Shown here piece by piece: positions 1-8,133 of a stretch of 64,000 nucleotides of DNA. Source of the stretch: Methylomusa anaerophila (lineage in GTDB: Bacteria; Bacillota; Negativicutes; Sporomusales; Sporomusaceae). The stretch's first letter is position 1. Every line of letters begins with the position of its first letter. A program made the position numbers and the translations under genes. Under the pieces are notes generated by a model, which searched no databases, was not told the DNA's origin, and was given only the letters and a program-made list of their open reading frames with translations. The stretch spans positions 2,869,501 to 2,933,500 of the forward strand of contig NZ_AP018449.1 in assembly GCF_003966895.1 (NCBI RefSeq), given 5' to 3'.

Positions 1-2655
1 CCGGGAAACCGGTCTTTATTGCGGACCAAACTGGGATTGCCCCCGGATAGTCCGATTATTATGTTTGCCGCTCATGGCGGGTTTAACGATCCGCGCAAAG
101 GAGGCCGATATTTAATTGAAGCTCTCAATATGCTCCATGGCCAATATCCGGAACTGGTGCTGCTGAATATAGGCACTTATGATAAATCCATTTTGGCAGG
201 ACTGCCGACACGCCGCATTGATATGCCATTCATTGAGGATCAACGGCTCCTGGCGGAATTCTATGGGGCGGCGGATTTATTTGTGGCGCCGGCTTTGCAG
301 GAAGTGTTCGGTTTGACGGTATGTGAAGCTCAGGCAGCCGGTACGCCGGTTGTTGCTTTTGCTGTCGGCGGCATACCGGAGGTGGTTGTTCACCGGGAAA
401 CAGGGTATCTGGCAAAACTGGCCGACAGTGATGATTTGGCGAGGGGAATCCGTACTTTTCTGGACGATGCCGCCTTGCGGGAACGGGCCGGCAATGCGGC
501 CCGGCTCAGAGTTGCCACCCTGTTCAGCACCAAGCACATGGTGGATGGTTATATGGAGCTTTATAACGCATTGATGCGCGGCGAAAATCCGCCGGTGTTG
601 CCCGTTGCGTCCGGGCCGCTCCCGGCGGTAAAAACGGCAGAGACGGATATGATTATGATCGCCGATATGGTTAAGGAAAAAAGCTGGAGTGAGGTATGGC
701 AAGAGTTCCGCCAACGCTACAACCGGTTTGCGGAAAACGAGTCTGAAGCCCGGGGAATCTTTACGGACCAGTTTTGTTGCAATTGTTTGGCGGCGCTTGA
801 ATCTGTTCGCCAACCTGCTTTCTGGGATATTCTGGATACCTGGCTTTCCTGCCGGAATATGCCGCTGCGTTCCGGTACCCTGTCTGCCGCCGAGTTCGGT
901 GAACTGAAGCGGTTCTGCCAATTCTTACGGGAAAAGCTGGATGAGTATTTAGCCGGTACATCCCTGACGGAACTGGCGGCGTTGGATGAAAAATGGCAGT
1001 GGCTGCTTATCACGCTATGGCGTCTTTTATTTCTGAATTTTTTCTCCCCGCTGGTGTTGCAGCAAGCCGGTGACGGCCAAGGGGAAACAAACGTTGCGGC
1101 CGCCGGCTGGAGTGATGAAAAACAAGCTGCCGGCTATCCGGGATTGATGCAACGCAGCATGTATCAGCCTTTTATTACCGACAAGGAGTCCATTGATGTG
1201 GAAGAGTTGTGGAATGATGCCGGCATACCGATTTGTGTGAAATTGATATTAACATTCTGGCTGATTCATACTCCCTGTTACGGCGTCGGGGAGAAACAGC
1301 GGCAAAAGCTGGTTAACTACGCGCCGGTTTTATGCCGGGCGGCCGATATGTATTTGCGGCAGGCAAAGCAGCCCAGTATTTTTATTGGCCTATTACAGGA
1401 AATGACCTATGCTTTATGGCTGACCTCTTATGCCGGCGGGAACAGCCTCAAAGTCCTGTCCCCCTTCGGTGATTTTGTCAACAGCAATATGAAACGGTTT
1501 TTTCCTGAATACCCGGCCGCCAAGCCTGAGCGGTGTCAAACCGGTGAGCAGGGGAAGATCAGGATCGGGTATATTTCCCGCTGTTTTTACAGTCAGGCCG
1601 TAAGCTACTATATGATGAACCGGGTTATTCACCATGACCGGTCGAAGTTTGAAGTCTATACCTTCGCCCTGGGACCCACTCAGGACAAAGTAACCGAACA
1701 GTTCATTTTTAATAGCCATTGTTTTAAGCGTTTTCCCGACCCTTATGATATCCATAACATTGCCAAATCCATTCTCGGCAGCCGGCTTGATATCCTGATT
1801 TATGCTGACATTGGTTTGGAACCGGCTCTATTTATGCTGGCGGGACTTCAACTGGCGCCGGTGCAGTGCGCCCTGGTCGGTCATGGCACCACAACCGGCC
1901 TGCCTACCATTCAATATTATATCAGCGGGGATTTTGAACCGGCGGACGGACAAAGCCATTACCGGGAACAACTCATCACCTTGCCCAATTTGGGGGCGGC
2001 CCAATATCCGCCGCCATTTTCCGGGCAGGCTCTTGCCAGCCGTAAAGACTGGAGTATACCGGCGGACGTGATAGTTTTTGTATCGTGCGCCAACGGCATC
2101 AAGCATATCCCGGAGCGGGATATGCTGCTGGCGGAAATTTTAAAGCAAGCGCCTAATGCCTGGTTGATTCTAAACCCCTTCTACGACTCTTCCGGGCTTG
2201 ATAACCGGCTGATGGAACGGATTCGGAGCACGGCGGCGGCCCGGGGGGTAAGCGACCGGTTGTTTATCATCAATCCCCTAAAAGATGCCAAAGAGGTCAT
2301 GTCCCTCTTGGCAATTGCCGATGTCCAGCTGGATACCTTTCCCTATGGCGGCTGGACCACCAATTTGGAAGCGTTATACATGGGGCTGCCGCTTGTTACC
2401 CAGGAAGGGACCATGGCCCGCAACCGCTGGGGAGCCCACATGCTGAGAGCCCTGGGAGTGCAGGAAGGGATTGCCGCTAACGAAAGTCAGTACGTGGAAT
2501 GGGCAGTCCGCTTTGCCCAGGACCACAACCTGCGCCAAAAAGTCAAAACCCAAATTGTCCAGCACGCCAAGCCCACCCTGTTTAACGGAAAAGAAGCCCA
2601 GGCAGCCTACGAGGCGGTTTTATGCGAAATATATGACAGGCACTGTAAAGAGTAA
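1..2655 (+). CDS. GT4 + O-GlcNAc-transferase-like (GT41) fusion glycosyltransferase, 5' truncated by window edge
   Basis: The reading frame is open from base 1, and its first residues (PGNRSLLRTKLGLP) align with the middle of the next gene, so the true start lies upstream and the TTG at 19 is internal. The visible protein has three parts. First is the C-terminal half of a GT4-type glycosyltransferase, with an intact E-x7-E motif (EVFGLTVCE) and the GTPVVAFAVGG loop. Next is a helical middle region of about 300 residues rich in Trp and Leu. Last is a C-terminal domain resembling O-GlcNAc transferase/SPINDLY, with APVQCALVGHGTTTGLP and DTFPYGGWTTNLEALYMG. No TPR repeats are visible. The family transfers sugars to protein Ser/Thr; flagellin or surface-protein glycosylation is an inference. 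It is followed by a paralogue in tandem. Whether both catalytic modules act is unknown. Confidence 0.85.
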   Translation, partial: PGNRSLLRTKLGLPPDSPIIMFAAHGGFNDPRKGGRYLIEALNMLHGQYPELVLLNIGTYDKSILAGLPTRRIDMPFIEDQRLLAEFYGAADLFVAPALQEVFGLTVCEAQAAGTPVVAFAVGGIPEVVVHRETGYLAKLADSDDLARGIRTFLDDAALRERAGNAARLRVATLFSTKHMVDGYMELYNALMRGENPPVLPVASGPLPAVKTAETDMIMIADMVKEKSWSEVWQEFRQRYNRFAENESEARGIFTDQFCCNCLAALESVRQPAFWDILDTWLSCRNMPLRSGTLSAAEFGELKRFCQFLREKLDEYLAGTSLTELAALDEKWQWLLITLWRLLFLNFFSPLVLQQAGDGQGETNVAAAGWSDEKQAAGYPGLMQRSMYQPFITDKESIDVEELWNDAGIPICVKLILTFWLIHTPCYGVGEKQRQKLVNYAPVLCRAADMYLRQAKQPSIFIGLLQEMTYALWLTSYAGGNSLKVLSPFGDFVNSNMKRFFPEYPAAKPERCQTGEQGKIRIGYISRCFYSQAVSYYMMNRVIHHDRSKFEVYTFALGPTQDKVTEQFIFNSHCFKRFPDPYDIHNIAKSILGSRLDILIYADIGLEPALFMLAGLQLAPVQCALVGHGTTTGLPTIQYYISGDFEPADGQSHYREQLITLPNLGAAQYPPPFSGQALASRKDWSIPADVIVFVSCANGIKHIPERDMLLAEILKQAPNAWLILNPFYDSSGLDNRLMERIRSTAAARGVSDRLFIINPLKDAKEVMSLLAIADVQLDTFPYGGWTTNLEALYMGLPLVTQEGTMARNRWGAHMLRALGVQEGIAANESQYVEWAVRFAQDHNLRQKVKTQIVQHAKPTLFNGKEAQAAYEAVLCEIYDRHCKE

Positions 2656-2689
2656 TATAGTTAGTAGTACTCAGACCATCGATTGCCAC

Positions 2690-2881
2690 GAACTGCTCAA
2701 AAATCGTTAGATACCGTTGCATATGAAACAGACTTATTGAATATCAACTTGATAATCATTTATGATCAATCATAGTCAGACCGTCTAGGCACGACGAGTA
2801 CTGGAACGTAAGCGTACTGGGATGTACGCTGGAGTGAAGCACGCAGGAGTAACGACGCAGATGGCGGTTTTTCAGCAGTTC
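2690..2881. repeat. 192-bp dispersed repeat with terminal inverted repeats (family A, copy 1)
   Basis: The ends GAACTGCTCAAAAATCG (2690-2706) and CGGTTTTTCAGCAGTTC (2865-2881) are inverted copies matching at 15 of 17 positions. The inner right part (AACGACGC followed by GTTTTTCA-type sequence) and the GCGTACTGGGATGTACGC hairpin resemble the element at 43908-44097. No coding frame is visible. It fills the gap between the two tandem glycosyltransferase genes and may have served as a recombination or transcription-ending structure. Confidence 0.65.
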
Positions 2882-2913
2882 CCACCTTAGTTGAGAGCAA
2901 TGAGTGATAGGAG

Positions 2914-5900
2914 ATGAGGGGTTTGCGGGTAGTCCACATAGACTTCTCTGACAGTCAAAGCGGGGGAACCGGTATTGCCAGGACCCTCATGGAAGCCATG
3001 ACGGCTTTGGGCCATGACACGGCCCTGTTTTCCCAACACAGTAGGCCGGGTGATCCTCGCTTTATACCGGTTTCCGGTCTTCAATCCGGCTGGCGGCAGC
3101 AACTTTTAGCCGAGGAAAAGCGTAAAGGCTTGTTTGATTTGTATTCCGCCGCTGTCCTAGACATCCTTGAGCATCCTTCATTTGCCCAAGCTGATATTGT
3201 ACATTTGCATTCTGTCAATGCCGGCTTTTCTTTCTTACTGCTGCCATTTCTGACCGCCAAGACGATGGTATGGTCATTGCAGGATACTTATGCTTTTACT
3301 GCCGGCTGTTATCACACTGATTATTGCGATTACTGGCGGCAAGGCTGGTGTACCCACTGTCCGGAAGGCGACAAAGGCGAAGGGAGTAAAGCTTGCAAGC
3401 TGGTACAGTATTTAAAGGGATTTTCTTTTCAATTGTCCGATTTTACCATAGTATGCCCCACCAAGTGGCTAAAAGATCAGGTGGCGGCAAGCATCCTGCA
3501 GGAACATGACATCCGGCTCATACGGAATGGCGTAGATGGGAAAGCGTTTCAGCCGGGTGACAGAGCATTTTTTCGCACCCAACTAGGTCTGCCCTTGGAT
3601 CGGCCGGTGCTTTTGTGCGATTGCCACGGCATCACCGATTGGGTCCGGGAAGCCTATTGGGCCAATACGGCCCTGCGTAAAGTATGTGCGGCGTTTCCGG
3701 ATTTGGTGCTGCTAAACCTGGGCGGAACTGATCATTCAACCAATTCGACCAATTCAAGCTTGGCCGGACTGCCGGTTTCCCATATTGACATACCCGTTGC
3801 CGTTGACCGACGGCAATTGGCGGCGCATTACGGGGCCGCCGACGTGTTCCTGGCTCTAAACCGCCGGCAAAATGCAACTTTGGCAGTTTGCGAGGCTATG
3901 GCCTGCGGTACGCCGGTAGTTGCCCTGGCCGCCGGCGGGATGGCCGAACTTGTTGTCCATGGGGAAACAGGATATCTGGCGCAGCTGGGAGACAGTAAAC
4001 AATTGGCTGAAGGCATCAACTGTTTTCTCGGCAATGCTGCTCGGCGGCAACAGGCAGGGACCGCAGCCAGGAAGAAAGCGGTGGAAGCCTTTGGCGCCGG
4101 GACAATGGTTGACGGCTATCTTGCTTTGTACGAGGAGTTGGGACGGAAGCCGCCGCCTTCCGTCGGACGACCGGATGGTAAGAAAAAAGCGCCGGCGGTT
4201 TCCGCGGGGGAAGAGTATGATTTCCATCAGATAGCGGCGATGATTGCGGAACAGGGCTGGGGCTGCGTTTGGCAGGAGTTTGGCCGGCAGTACAATAGTT
4301 ATAAAGGCCAGTCGGCGACTCAGCGCGCGATTTTTACCGACAAGTTTTTCCGGCATTGCCTCTTGCTGCTCAAGGACGTCGGCAATCCGGTTTTCTGGGA
4401 TATCATGGAAAAGTGGTATGGCTATCGTAAAATGCCGCTCCGCAATGGGAACTTGCCTGATGATGAATATCAGGCCCTCCTAGAGTTTTGCCGTTCCCTA
4501 AGGGAAAAACTCAGGCAGTATTTTGAGCGAACTTCGGTGGAGCATGTTACCCAATTGACCGAGGAGCAGCAGTGGCTGCTGATTACATTATGGCGCAGCG
4601 TTTTCTTGAACCCCTTTGCGCCGCAGAATCTTGAAGCCGAAAATAACCAAGAGAAGGAAGAAGATGGTGACAGGGGGTATCATCTGGCAAACTGGTATCC
4701 GGGTCTCCTGGTAACCAGCCTGTACCAGCCCTTCGCCGGCGGGACCGCAGCTTTAAAAGCCGGGGATGTTTGGAACGCGTCTTTTCTTCCTTTTTTTGCT
4801 AAAATGGTTTTTACTTTTTGGATGATTAATACTCCTTACTTCAGTGGGCGGGAAACCCAGCGGCAAAAATTCCTAACCTGCGCCACCGACTTGTGCCGGG
4901 AAGCTTTGAACCATGTTCAGCACCGGCTGCCAAGCGTTTTTGTCGCCTTGGTGCAGGAATTCGTCGCCAATTATTGGAGCATTTCATATTTGGGCGGTAA
5001 TAACATCCAATCGTTGTCCGCTTTTGGTGATCTGATTTCAACTCATATGCAACATTATTTTCCCCGCTATGCCGCTTTGAATTTTAGTGACCGGAAACCC
5101 GGCGCCGGCCGCAAAATCCGCGTAGGTTATATTTCCCGTAATTTTTACAGTCAGGCGGTCAGTTATTATATGGTTAACCGTCTCATTCATCATGATAAAA
5201 ATCGATTTGAGGTATATACCTTTGCTTTGGGGGATACCCACGATGAGATTAGCGAGCTTTTTGTCAAGCATAGTGACCGGTTTCAGCGTTTCAACAATCT
5301 GTATGACGTGCCTGCTATTGCCCAGAGTATTACGGACAGTGAGCTGGATATTCTTATTTACACCGACATTGGTATGGACCCGGCCACCTATATGCTGGCC
5401 GGACTCCAACTGGCGCCTGTGCAGTGCGCCCTGGTCGGGCACGGGACCACTACCGGGCTGCCGACAATTCAGTATTATATCAGTGGCGATTTTGAACCGG
5501 CGGACGCTGCGGCTCATTACCGGGAAAAGCTGGTGAGACTGCCCAACCTGGGGGCGGCCCAATATCCGCCGCCTTTTGGGCGTCAGAAAATTCTTTCCCG
5601 GCAAGCCTGGAACATACCGGCAGATATGGTGGTATTCGTTTCCTGCGCCAACGGAATCAAGCATGTTGCCGGACGGGACTACATTTTTGCCGAAATATTG
5701 AAACAGGCGGACAATGCCTGGATCATACTCAAGCCGTGCCATTCAGCAAATGTTGACCAGCGGCTTGTCCGGCGGATTATGAATGCGGCCAAGGAGGCGG
5801 GGGTTGACAACAGGCTGTTTGTCGTGCCGCCATTACCCTTTGTTTCCTCCTTGCTGGCTGTCGCCGATATACAATTGGATACTTACCCTTATGGCGGCTG

Positions 5901-6189
5901 GACTACCAATATGGAAGCGTTGTACGTGGGATTGCCCGTTGTTACGCAGGAGGGAGATATGGCGCGCAGCCGCTGGGGGGCTTATATGCTGAGAGCATTG
6001 GGAATTAACGAGGGCATTGCCGCCAATGAGGGTGAATACATTCAGTGGGCGGTAAGGTTTGCTCAGAATGCACAACTGCGTCGCAGTGTAAAACAGAGAA
6101 TTAAGGAAAGAGCCAGAGATGTGCTGTTCAATGGTTCTGCGGCGCAAGCGGCTTATGAAGAGGCGCTTGCGCAGATGATTGAGCAATAG
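2914..6189 (+). CDS. GT4 + O-GlcNAc-transferase-like (GT41) fusion glycosyltransferase, full length
   Basis: This is a 1091-residue paralogue of the preceding gene. The N-terminal GT4-type domain (about residues 1-400) begins with RVVHIDFSD and a GGTGIA donor-site-like loop and includes a Cys-rich insert (DYCDYWRQGWCTHC). A helical linker spans about 420-700. A GT41-like C-terminus spans about 730-1090, with APVQCALVGHGTTTGLP and DTYPYGGWTTNMEALYVG. The GT4 E-x7-E motif is degenerate here: the first Glu of the paralogue is Gln (QNATLAVCE), so this module may be weak or inactive. The AGGAG site abuts the ATG at 2914; a TTG at 2923, about 9 bases from it and giving MRVVHIDFSD, is an equally good start. 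A protein glycosylation role is inferred from the GT41 family. Confidence 0.85.
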   Translation: MRGLRVVHIDFSDSQSGGTGIARTLMEAMTALGHDTALFSQHSRPGDPRFIPVSGLQSGWRQQLLAEEKRKGLFDLYSAAVLDILEHPSFAQADIVHLHSVNAGFSFLLLPFLTAKTMVWSLQDTYAFTAGCYHTDYCDYWRQGWCTHCPEGDKGEGSKACKLVQYLKGFSFQLSDFTIVCPTKWLKDQVAASILQEHDIRLIRNGVDGKAFQPGDRAFFRTQLGLPLDRPVLLCDCHGITDWVREAYWANTALRKVCAAFPDLVLLNLGGTDHSTNSTNSSLAGLPVSHIDIPVAVDRRQLAAHYGAADVFLALNRRQNATLAVCEAMACGTPVVALAAGGMAELVVHGETGYLAQLGDSKQLAEGINCFLGNAARRQQAGTAARKKAVEAFGAGTMVDGYLALYEELGRKPPPSVGRPDGKKKAPAVSAGEEYDFHQIAAMIAEQGWGCVWQEFGRQYNSYKGQSATQRAIFTDKFFRHCLLLLKDVGNPVFWDIMEKWYGYRKMPLRNGNLPDDEYQALLEFCRSLREKLRQYFERTSVEHVTQLTEEQQWLLITLWRSVFLNPFAPQNLEAENNQEKEEDGDRGYHLANWYPGLLVTSLYQPFAGGTAALKAGDVWNASFLPFFAKMVFTFWMINTPYFSGRETQRQKFLTCATDLCREALNHVQHRLPSVFVALVQEFVANYWSISYLGGNNIQSLSAFGDLISTHMQHYFPRYAALNFSDRKPGAGRKIRVGYISRNFYSQAVSYYMVNRLIHHDKNRFEVYTFALGDTHDEISELFVKHSDRFQRFNNLYDVPAIAQSITDSELDILIYTDIGMDPATYMLAGLQLAPVQCALVGHGTTTGLPTIQYYISGDFEPADAAAHYREKLVRLPNLGAAQYPPPFGRQKILSRQAWNIPADMVVFVSCANGIKHVAGRDYIFAEILKQADNAWIILKPCHSANVDQRLVRRIMNAAKEAGVDNRLFVVPPLPFVSSLLAVADIQLDTYPYGGWTTNMEALYVGLPVVTQEGDMARSRWGAYMLRALGINEGIAANEGEYIQWAVRFAQNAQLRRSVKQRIKERARDVLFNGSAAQAAYEEALAQMIEQ

Positions 6190-6242
6190 AGCAATATTGC
6201 CCTAAGCATGATCCGTGATGCGCTAAAGGAGTGTGAAGCAAA

Positions 6243-6602
6243 TTGGATTTGGAAATGCTGCTTCAGGAAGGAAATGTTATATATCAGGAAGGTGACCGGA
6301 AAATCTATCTGGCGCCGGATGCTGCTACGCTGCAAAAGGTGCTATCCCAAATTCCCGGTAGCGCTTCCGGGGAATACAGCCGAAGCAAATTATGGAATCA
6401 GGTGTCAATCGAAGACAGTAACAGGAGCTTGCTGAAGGAGTTATCTATACGGCTCCGGGATGTGGAAGAAAAATTGATACAATTAGACGCTAAGCGGCGG
6501 CGAAGGCGGCGGGCGAAATATAGCCTGCGCTGGAGGTTAAAGCGGTTGTGCGGATATCCGGTCAGAGGAATGAAGCGGCTTTTGCGGATGCTGCGCCACT
6601 GA
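6243..6602 (+). CDS. small basic coiled-coil-like hypothetical protein
   Basis: This 119-residue protein starts at TTG (6243), preceded by AAGGAG at a good distance; the overlapping frame from 6208 lacks this support. The N-terminal half is acidic to neutral. The middle (LLKELSIRLRDVEEKLIQLD) has the heptad look of a short coiled coil. The C-terminus is strongly basic, with RRRRRR and then KRLCGYPVRGMKRLLRMLRH. It lies 53 bases after the glycosyltransferase gene on the same strand and is probably co-transcribed, so it may assist it. I do not recognise the family; nucleic-acid or membrane-surface binding by the basic tail is only a guess. Confidence 0.6.
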   Translation: MDLEMLLQEGNVIYQEGDRKIYLAPDAATLQKVLSQIPGSASGEYSRSKLWNQVSIEDSNRSLLKELSIRLRDVEEKLIQLDAKRRRRRRAKYSLRWRLKRLCGYPVRGMKRLLRMLRH

Positions 6603-6670
6603 AATGGTTCAGAGCACTTTCCTATTTCGCCGGTATCGTTTTCAACGACAGGAGTGTTTGATACTGCAAA

Positions 6671-6709
6671 AAGGGATATTCGATGCCGGAATCGGCTCGG
6701 ATATCCCTT
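6671..6709. terminator. candidate hairpin terminator after the glycosyltransferase operon
   Basis: AAGGGATAT (6671-6679) and ATATCCCTT (6701-6709) form a 9-bp stem around a GC-rich loop that can fold further. There is no strong T run on either strand, so termination is only suggested by its position between the plus-strand gene ending at 6602 and the minus-strand gene ending at 6842. Confidence 0.35.
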
Positions 6710-6841
6710 CCATGATTGCTTTCATTCGTACGTAGAATTTTGGGTAAAAGTCAGGCAAAAGATATTGACAAAATGCCTGTGGCGGCGCTTTGTCGATATT
6801 CAATCAGGATGTAAAAAGTCAGTTTCCCGGTTTTAGACACT

Positions 6842-7645
6842 CTAGAAGCAGCCTTGTGGAGCTGCGGGGATTTGATGACCGGTGAAATCATTGGAAACAG
6901 TGATGCTGACAAAGCCGGCATTTCTTTGTACATCGGTGATTTCGTACGGACGCAGGCCAGTTACCCACAGGTTTTCATGTTTCCAAAGTTTGTCGACAAT
7001 TTTTCCAGTAATATCCAGATGACGACCGTTAACCGGGTCGTTGAAGAACTCAGCTGCTACCTGGATCAACAGGCTGGAGCCGTCGATTTCTTTTAGCTCG
7101 TTAGGCAGCTCATTGGGGCCGACCACATTCACCGGATCGTTGCAGCCGGTGCCAATCGGCGGGAAACGGAAGAAGGTATTGCAAGTCCTGGTAATGCCGA
7201 CAGGCATGATAATTTGGGGACAAGAAATGTTGGGATGCACAACCAGCAAGTCAACCGCTACGTTGACTCCTTGACAATCCGGCGCTAATTCTTCTGATGC
7301 GGCAGTGATAAATACTTCGGCAACGCCGCTGGGCGGGAAGGTAGGTGGGCAGCAGCAGGCTGTACGGGGCCCTAAACGGCAATTGCCGGTTCCCGGAAAG
7401 TTAAACGTACAAGAGATATTCTGAGCGCATATGAGACGGACTTCTTCAACAGAGATGTCGTGGCACTCGCAGTTCGGGGTGATGTTGACAGGTGCCAAAT
7501 CAAGCCCAAAATTGGCCCGGCAATTTGGGTCGGAATGTATTGCACAGCAATCAGTGCAAAGGTTGTTAGGGTCAGAACATGACTCTTGACGAACGGCATT
7601 TTCAAAAATGGAAAAGTTGGGCACCTGTAATTTGGTTTGTTCCAT
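6842..7645 (-). CDS. cysteine-rich protein of unknown function (possible surface or spore-coat protein)
   Basis: This 267-residue protein starts at ATG 7645, chosen because AAGGAGG sits about 8 bases upstream; the TTG two codons earlier is too close. It has about 18 cysteines, concentrated in the first half: LCTDCC, NCEC, TACCC. There is no signal peptide or membrane segment. The C-terminal half looks beta-rich and ends with Gly-Cys-Phe. Nearby genes (thiC downstream, divergent) give no functional hint. Cys-rich proteins without export signals occur in spore coats and exosporia of spore-forming Firmicutes, so that role is plausible but unproven. I do not recognise the family with confidence. 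Confidence 0.65.
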   Translation of the reverse strand: MEQTKLQVPNFSIFENAVRQESCSDPNNLCTDCCAIHSDPNCRANFGLDLAPVNITPNCECHDISVEEVRLICAQNISCTFNFPGTGNCRLGPRTACCCPPTFPPSGVAEVFITAASEELAPDCQGVNVAVDLLVVHPNISCPQIIMPVGITRTCNTFFRFPPIGTGCNDPVNVVGPNELPNELKEIDGSSLLIQVAAEFFNDPVNGRHLDITGKIVDKLWKHENLWVTGLRPYEITDVQRNAGFVSITVSNDFTGHQIPAAPQGCF

Positions 7646-7920
7646 TACCAATATCCTCCTTTAGTTTTACTAACATACCGGTTTTGCCGGTACTATTAAA
7701 TTATTGCTTGGAAAGGGGGCAGTTATAGTGGACTACTAGGGCATAAGAGTGAGTTATGTGTTCTTAGTACATAATATGAGCATCAGGTTGAAATGTGCAA
7801 AAACCGATAAAATATTGATTTTGTTAGAGTTTTCCGTAAGCGCGTTTTTGGTACTTTTTTATAATAACCCTTGTCAGCGGCACTATTATGTGGTAAAGTC
7901 AAAATTAATAAAAATATAGG
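7646..7920. other. intergenic region between the divergent Cys-rich gene and the thiC leader
   Basis: This AT-rich sequence must hold the promoters of both divergent units. No clear palindrome or repeat was found. A minus-strand open frame covering the riboswitch and thiC start is a shadow of the RNA leader and was not annotated. Confidence 0.4.
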
Positions 7921-8017
7921 CGCTAGGGGGGCCAGATGAGGCTGGCTGAGATATAGACCCGATTCTAAGTCTATGACCCTCGAACCTGATGTGGCTAGTA
8001 CCACCGTAGGGAAGCGG
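7921..8017 (+). promoter_or_regulatory. TPP riboswitch (THI element)
   Basis: The conserved blocks of the thiamin pyrophosphate aptamer appear in order: GGGG near 7926, GCTGAGA (7943-7949), ACCC, GAACCTGAT (7982-7990), GGCTAGTACC and CGTAGGGAAG ending near 8014. It lies 120 bases before thiC and is followed by a terminator hairpin, which fits control by premature termination when TPP is abundant. Confidence 0.95.
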
Positions 8018-8029
8018 ATGATGATGACA

Positions 8030-8082
8030 AACGGCAAGCTTACTACGTGCAATCGTATATAGCTCGCCGTTCCTATTTTTTG
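8030..8082 (+). terminator. riboswitch expression-platform terminator
   Basis: ACGGCAAGCT (8031 on) pairs with AGCTCGCCGT (about 8062-8071), leaving one A-C mismatch, and is followed by the T-rich tract CCTATTTTTTGTTT. Its place directly after the TPP aptamer and before the thiC ribosome site marks it as the switchable terminator. Confidence 0.75.
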
Positions 8083-8133
8083 TTTGTTAATTAATCCTGA
8101 ATTTCCGGGCATACACAAAGGAGGAGCAGAACT

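Noticed and set aside
6208..6435. 75-codon frame overlapping the small basic protein gene
   Set aside because: The other frame has the AAGGAG-TTG start and a coherent acidic-to-basic protein; both cannot be coding.
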